Shown: in pieces, positions 5,824 through 7,749 of the stretch
Numbering within the stretch: the stretch's first letter is position 1
Layout: every line of letters starts with the position of its first letter
NCBI GenBank assembly: GCA_964407825.1
Contig: CAYOXD010000124.1
Location: forward strand, 1 to 7,749
Direction of reading: 5' to 3'
Source of the DNA: CAYOXD01 sp964407825
GTDB lineage: Bacteria; Desulfobacterota; Desulfobacteria; Desulfobacterales; JAFDDL01
Length of the DNA: 7,749 nucleotides
Notes under the pieces: generated by a model
The model's input: only the letters and a program-made list of their open reading frames with translations
Told to the model about the DNA's origin: nothing
Databases searched by the model: none
Translations under genes and position numbers: made by a program

Positions 5824-6834
5824 TTATGCGGGATTCAACTCCCGCTCCAGCGCCTGGAGGTTTCTGTATTCGCCCACGGCGATCACCGTATCCCCCCCCT
5901 GAAGGACCGATTCAAAGGAGGGGTTGAAGATCATCCTGCCGTCAGGTTTTTTGATGGCAATGATGATGAGGTTGTATTTCTGGCGGATCCCCGAATCCTT
6001 CAGCATGATGTTGTTCAGTACGGATGAGGGGCCCACGGGGATTTCTTCCATTTGAATGTCCGTTTCTTTGTCCTGGTCTAAGGCCAGATCGAGAAAGCTG
6101 GTCACCGTGGGTCTCAGGATCCGCTGGGCCATATTGGTGGCGCCGATGTCGTAGGGTGATTCTACCTTGCTGGCGCCCGCGGCGATAAGCTTTGCCTTCG
6201 TTTCCTCCTGGCTTGCCCGGGCGATGATGTACAGGCTCTTGCTCAACTGTCTGGCGGTCAGTACCAGAAACACATTATCCATGTCCGTGGCCAGCGCGCT
6301 GACAAGCCCCTTTGCCCGCGCAATACCGGCTCGCGAGAGAACGGTTTCGCTGGCGGCATCCCCGGACAGGTAGAGCACCCCGTCCTCATCCATCACAGGC
6401 ACCAGGGCGGGGTCCTTCTCGATCACCACGATGCCCACCGGGTTTCCCTTGAGCTTCTGGCACAGCACCCTGCCGATACGGCCATATCCGCAGATGATGT
6501 AGTGGTTTTTCAATCGACCGATTTTATTGTCCAATCGCTTCCTCCCCAAAACGGCTCGCAGTTGCCCCTCCACCATATACTGAACCACCGCGCCGGCAGC
6601 GAAGAGGGCAAAGCCCACCCCGAAAAAGATTAAAAACATCGTGTAAATCCGGCCTGCCTCACTGAGGGGTCGCACTTCCCCATAGCCGATGGTGGAGAGG
6701 GTGATAACGGTCATAAACAAAGAATCGACCAGGGGCCACTTTTCGATGAGCATGTAACCCGCCGTTCCCATGATGAGGGTCAGCAGGACAAGGGCAACGG
6801 AGATGGCGACACGCTTCGTGCTGTTCATGGGCAT
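5824..6834 (-). CDS. RCK-gated potassium channel (two TM helices plus TrkA-N/TrkA-C)
   Basis: A 336-residue inner-membrane protein. TM1 is about 8-29, followed by a pore helix and the selectivity filter STIGYGEV (47-54; K+ signature TIGYGE in place of the common TVGYGD), then TM2 at about 62-86. The cytosolic RCK/TrkA-N domain starts at HYIICGYGRIG (111-121), a Rossmann GxGxxG loop. VVIEKD follows, with acidic Glu139 at the end of beta-2, fitting an adenine-nucleotide ligand. TrkA-C covers about 256-325. One pore plus one RCK domain per chain matches MthK/GsuK-type channels; the ligand is unknown. An in-frame TTG at 6903 lacks a ribosome-binding site and adds residues upstream of TM1 that do not look conserved. 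ATG 6834 is preferred, and ATG 6828 is a close alternative; both have only weak GAG-type sites. It is monocistronic and convergent with the cyclo-ligase gene. Confidence 0.92.
   Translation of the reverse strand: MPMNSTKRVAISVALVLLTLIMGTAGYMLIEKWPLVDSLFMTVITLSTIGYGEVRPLSEAGRIYTMFLIFFGVGFALFAAGAVVQYMVEGQLRAVLGRKRLDNKIGRLKNHYIICGYGRIGRVLCQKLKGNPVGIVVIEKDPALVPVMDEDGVLYLSGDAASETVLSRAGIARAKGLVSALATDMDNVFLVLTARQLSKSLYIIARASQEETKAKLIAAGASKVESPYDIGATNMAQRILRPTVTSFLDLALDQDKETDIQMEEIPVGPSSVLNNIMLKDSGIRQKYNLIIIAIKKPDGRMIFNPSFESVLQGGDTVIAVGEYRNLQALERELNPA
5828..5859. terminator. Two adjacent hairpins at the convergent gene junction (weak terminator candidate)
   Basis: GCGGGA (5828-5833) pairs with TCCCGC (5840-5845), and CTCCAG (5845-5850) pairs with CTGGAG (5854-5859). 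Each is a perfect 6-bp stem. They lie just past the cyclo-ligase stop and within the last codons of the channel gene. Neither is followed by a proper T run in either direction, so termination here is only a possibility. Confidence 0.25.
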
Positions 6835-6901
6835 CCACTCTTTAGGAGGCAATGGTTTCTTAGGCTTATGGCCGATATGGGCCCAAAAATCAAGCTGCAG
6901 C

Positions 6902-6931
6902 AATTTTCGGCAACAATTGCGGAATTTTCGG
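6902..6931. repeat. Direct repeat AATTTTCGG, 21-bp period
   Basis: AATTTTCGG occurs at 6902-6910 and 6923-6931, so starts differ by 21 bp, about two helical turns. A related CAATTGCGG (6914-6922) lies between them. Repeats on one face of the helix upstream of the channel gene could be regulator sites. The count is small and chance is possible. Confidence 0.35.
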
Positions 6932-7039
6932 TGAACGGTCTTTTATTCCTGCCCCGGGGCACCTCAGCGGATTTCTCACCGAGAATTGCTGTTAGGCGTG
7001 CTTCTTCCTTGACCAGATCTTTTTGATTTGATAGCAAAT

Positions 7040-7045
7040 ATTATA
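7040..7045 (-). promoter_or_regulatory. Putative -10 element for the potassium channel gene
   Basis: A perfect TATAAT on the minus strand lies about 205 bp upstream of the channel ATG. No good -35 hexamer lies 16-18 bases upstream; TTGGAC (7061-7056) is only 10 bases away. If used, the leader would be about 200 nt and include the AATTTTCGG repeats. Confidence 0.25.
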
Positions 7046-7091
7046 GATATGGGGGGTCCAACCCTCAGGCCAGGGATGGGGATCAGAGTCA

Positions 7092-7748
7092 ATGGAGATG
7101 GATGAACTGAAATACGATCGGCTTCGGGAGGAGATGGTGCGTCGCCAGATCGAGGCCCGAGGGGTTCGAGACCCTGCCACGCTTTCGGCCATGAGAAAGG
7201 TGCCGCGGCATCTGTTTGTCAGTGAGGCCCTGAGGGATCAGGCATATGGGGATCATCCCCTGCCCATCGGCGAGCAGCAAACCATCTCCCAGCCCTTCAT
7301 CGTGGCGGAAATGACCCAGGCCCTGGCGCTCACCAGGGAGGATCGGGTGCTGGAGATCGGGACCGGCTCAGGATATCAGGCGGCCGTGCTGGCCCAGATC
7401 GTCTATAAGGTTTACACCATCGAGCGCATCCATGCCCTTTACATCCATGCCCGCCGCCTCTTCGACCAGTTGCGGTATCACAATATCGTCACCCGGTACT
7501 CCGACGGGACGACCGGTTGGAAGCAGGAGGCTCCCTTCAGCGCCATCATCGTGACCGCAGGTGCCCCAAGGATACCCGAAGCCCTGGTGGCACAGTTGGC
7601 CCCGGGCGGTCGCATGGTGGTACCCGTGGGCGACCAGCACACCCAGGAGCTCGTCAACGTCACCCGGGACCCGGAGGGAGAGATCCATCAGAAGAACCTG
7701 GGCGGTTGCCGATTCGTCAAGCTGGTGGGGGAGCAGGGCTGGCGGTAG
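7092..7748 (+). CDS. pcm: Protein-L-isoaspartate O-methyltransferase
   Basis: A 218-residue cytosolic repair enzyme. It transfers a methyl group from S-adenosylmethionine to L-isoaspartyl residues in aged proteins so that they can revert to aspartate. The N-terminal helix (KYDRLREEMVRRQIEARGVRD) and KVPRHLFV (37-44) are family features. IGEQQTISQPFIVAEM (59-74) includes the substrate-site TISQP. SAM motif I is VLEIGTGSGYQAAVLA (86-101), with acidic Glu111 at the end of beta-2. GW at 142-143 precedes APFSAIIVTAGAP (147-159), and LAPGGRMVVPVG (169-180) completes the fold. Length is normal. The start could be ATG 7092 or ATG 7098. GGGG 10 bases upstream of 7092 favours the first, while the only site near 7098 is too close. 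The TAG stop is one base before the window ends. Confidence 0.95.
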   Translation: MEMDELKYDRLREEMVRRQIEARGVRDPATLSAMRKVPRHLFVSEALRDQAYGDHPLPIGEQQTISQPFIVAEMTQALALTREDRVLEIGTGSGYQAAVLAQIVYKVYTIERIHALYIHARRLFDQLRYHNIVTRYSDGTTGWKQEAPFSAIIVTAGAPRIPEALVAQLAPGGRMVVPVGDQHTQELVNVTRDPEGEIHQKNLGGCRFVKLVGEQGWR

Positions 7749-7749
7749 G

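Larger units (their letters stand above)
6835..7091. promoter_or_regulatory. Divergent spacer between the potassium channel gene and pcm
   Basis: A 257-bp region expected to hold promoters for both genes. It contains a perfect leftward TATAAT (7045-7040), a direct repeat AATTTTCGG (6902-6910 and 6923-6931), and a small inverted repeat TTCTC-ACC-GAGAA (6973-6985). For pcm, TATTAT (7039-7044) is a good -10 but has no well-spaced -35. No tRNA or convincing small ORF is seen. Confidence 0.45.

Noticed and set aside
6835..6903. Extension of the potassium channel to a TTG at 6903
   Set aside because: There is no ribosome-binding site, the start codon is rare, and the added residues contain no domain. 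ATG 6834 or 6828 leaves TM1 intact.
6825..7037. Leftward 70-codon ORF whose TGA overlaps the ATG at 6828
   Set aside because: The ATGA overlap is tempting, but the ORF starts with TTG without a ribosome-binding site, has no recognisable features and fills a spacer likely to hold promoters.
1..7749. Defence island, CRISPR, toxin-antitoxin or mobile element
   Set aside because: All seven genes are identified or fit envelope or housekeeping roles. There are no spaced repeats, transposase or integrase motifs, or attachment-site duplications.

Overview
The window looks like ordinary chromosomal DNA from a free-living, Gram-negative, moderately G+C-rich bacterium. A lipoprotein signal, a LysM envelope protein, a zinc-ribbon threonine synthase of about 500 residues, a two-helix RCK potassium channel and a Pcm methyltransferase together are the kind of set found in Desulfobacterota (the former Deltaproteobacteria). 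That placement is inference from gene content, because no rRNA or other taxonomic marker is present. I see no transposase, integrase, phage gene, tRNA, rRNA or CRISPR array.

Layout. From 5044 down to the left edge runs a tight leftward operon: seryl-tRNA synthetase (serS), threonine synthase (thrC), a secreted double-LysM protein, and a TPR lipoprotein cut off by the window edge. The first two junctions are translationally coupled (a 4-nt ATGA overlap, then a 1-nt TGATG overlap), and the last gap is 21 bp. Strong Shine-Dalgarno sequences for the downstream genes lie at or near the end of the gene before. A 186-bp divergent spacer (5045-5230) holds a 9-bp perfect hairpin in the serS leader and a plausible sigma70-type promoter for the rightward 5-formyltetrahydrofolate cyclo-ligase gene (5231-5818). 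That gene meets, 5 bp stop-to-stop, a leftward RCK-gated potassium channel gene (5824-6834). A second divergent spacer of 257 bp separates the channel gene from a rightward protein-L-isoaspartate O-methyltransferase gene (pcm, 7092-7748), which ends 1 bp before the window does.

How the genes may work together. SerS charges tRNA-Ser. Serine is the usual one-carbon donor to folate, and the divergent cyclo-ligase returns 5-formyl-THF to the active folate pool, so the shared spacer joins serine use and folate metabolism. ThrC finishes threonine synthesis. The LysM protein and TPR lipoprotein are envelope components and may act with each other. Pcm repairs aged proteins, and the channel handles K+ flux under ligand control.

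The least explained object is the LysM protein. Beyond its two LysM modules and a proline-rich linker, its C-terminal 350 residues appear to be two diverged copies of one module of about 150-170 residues that I cannot match to a named family. I found no clear new defence or mobile system.
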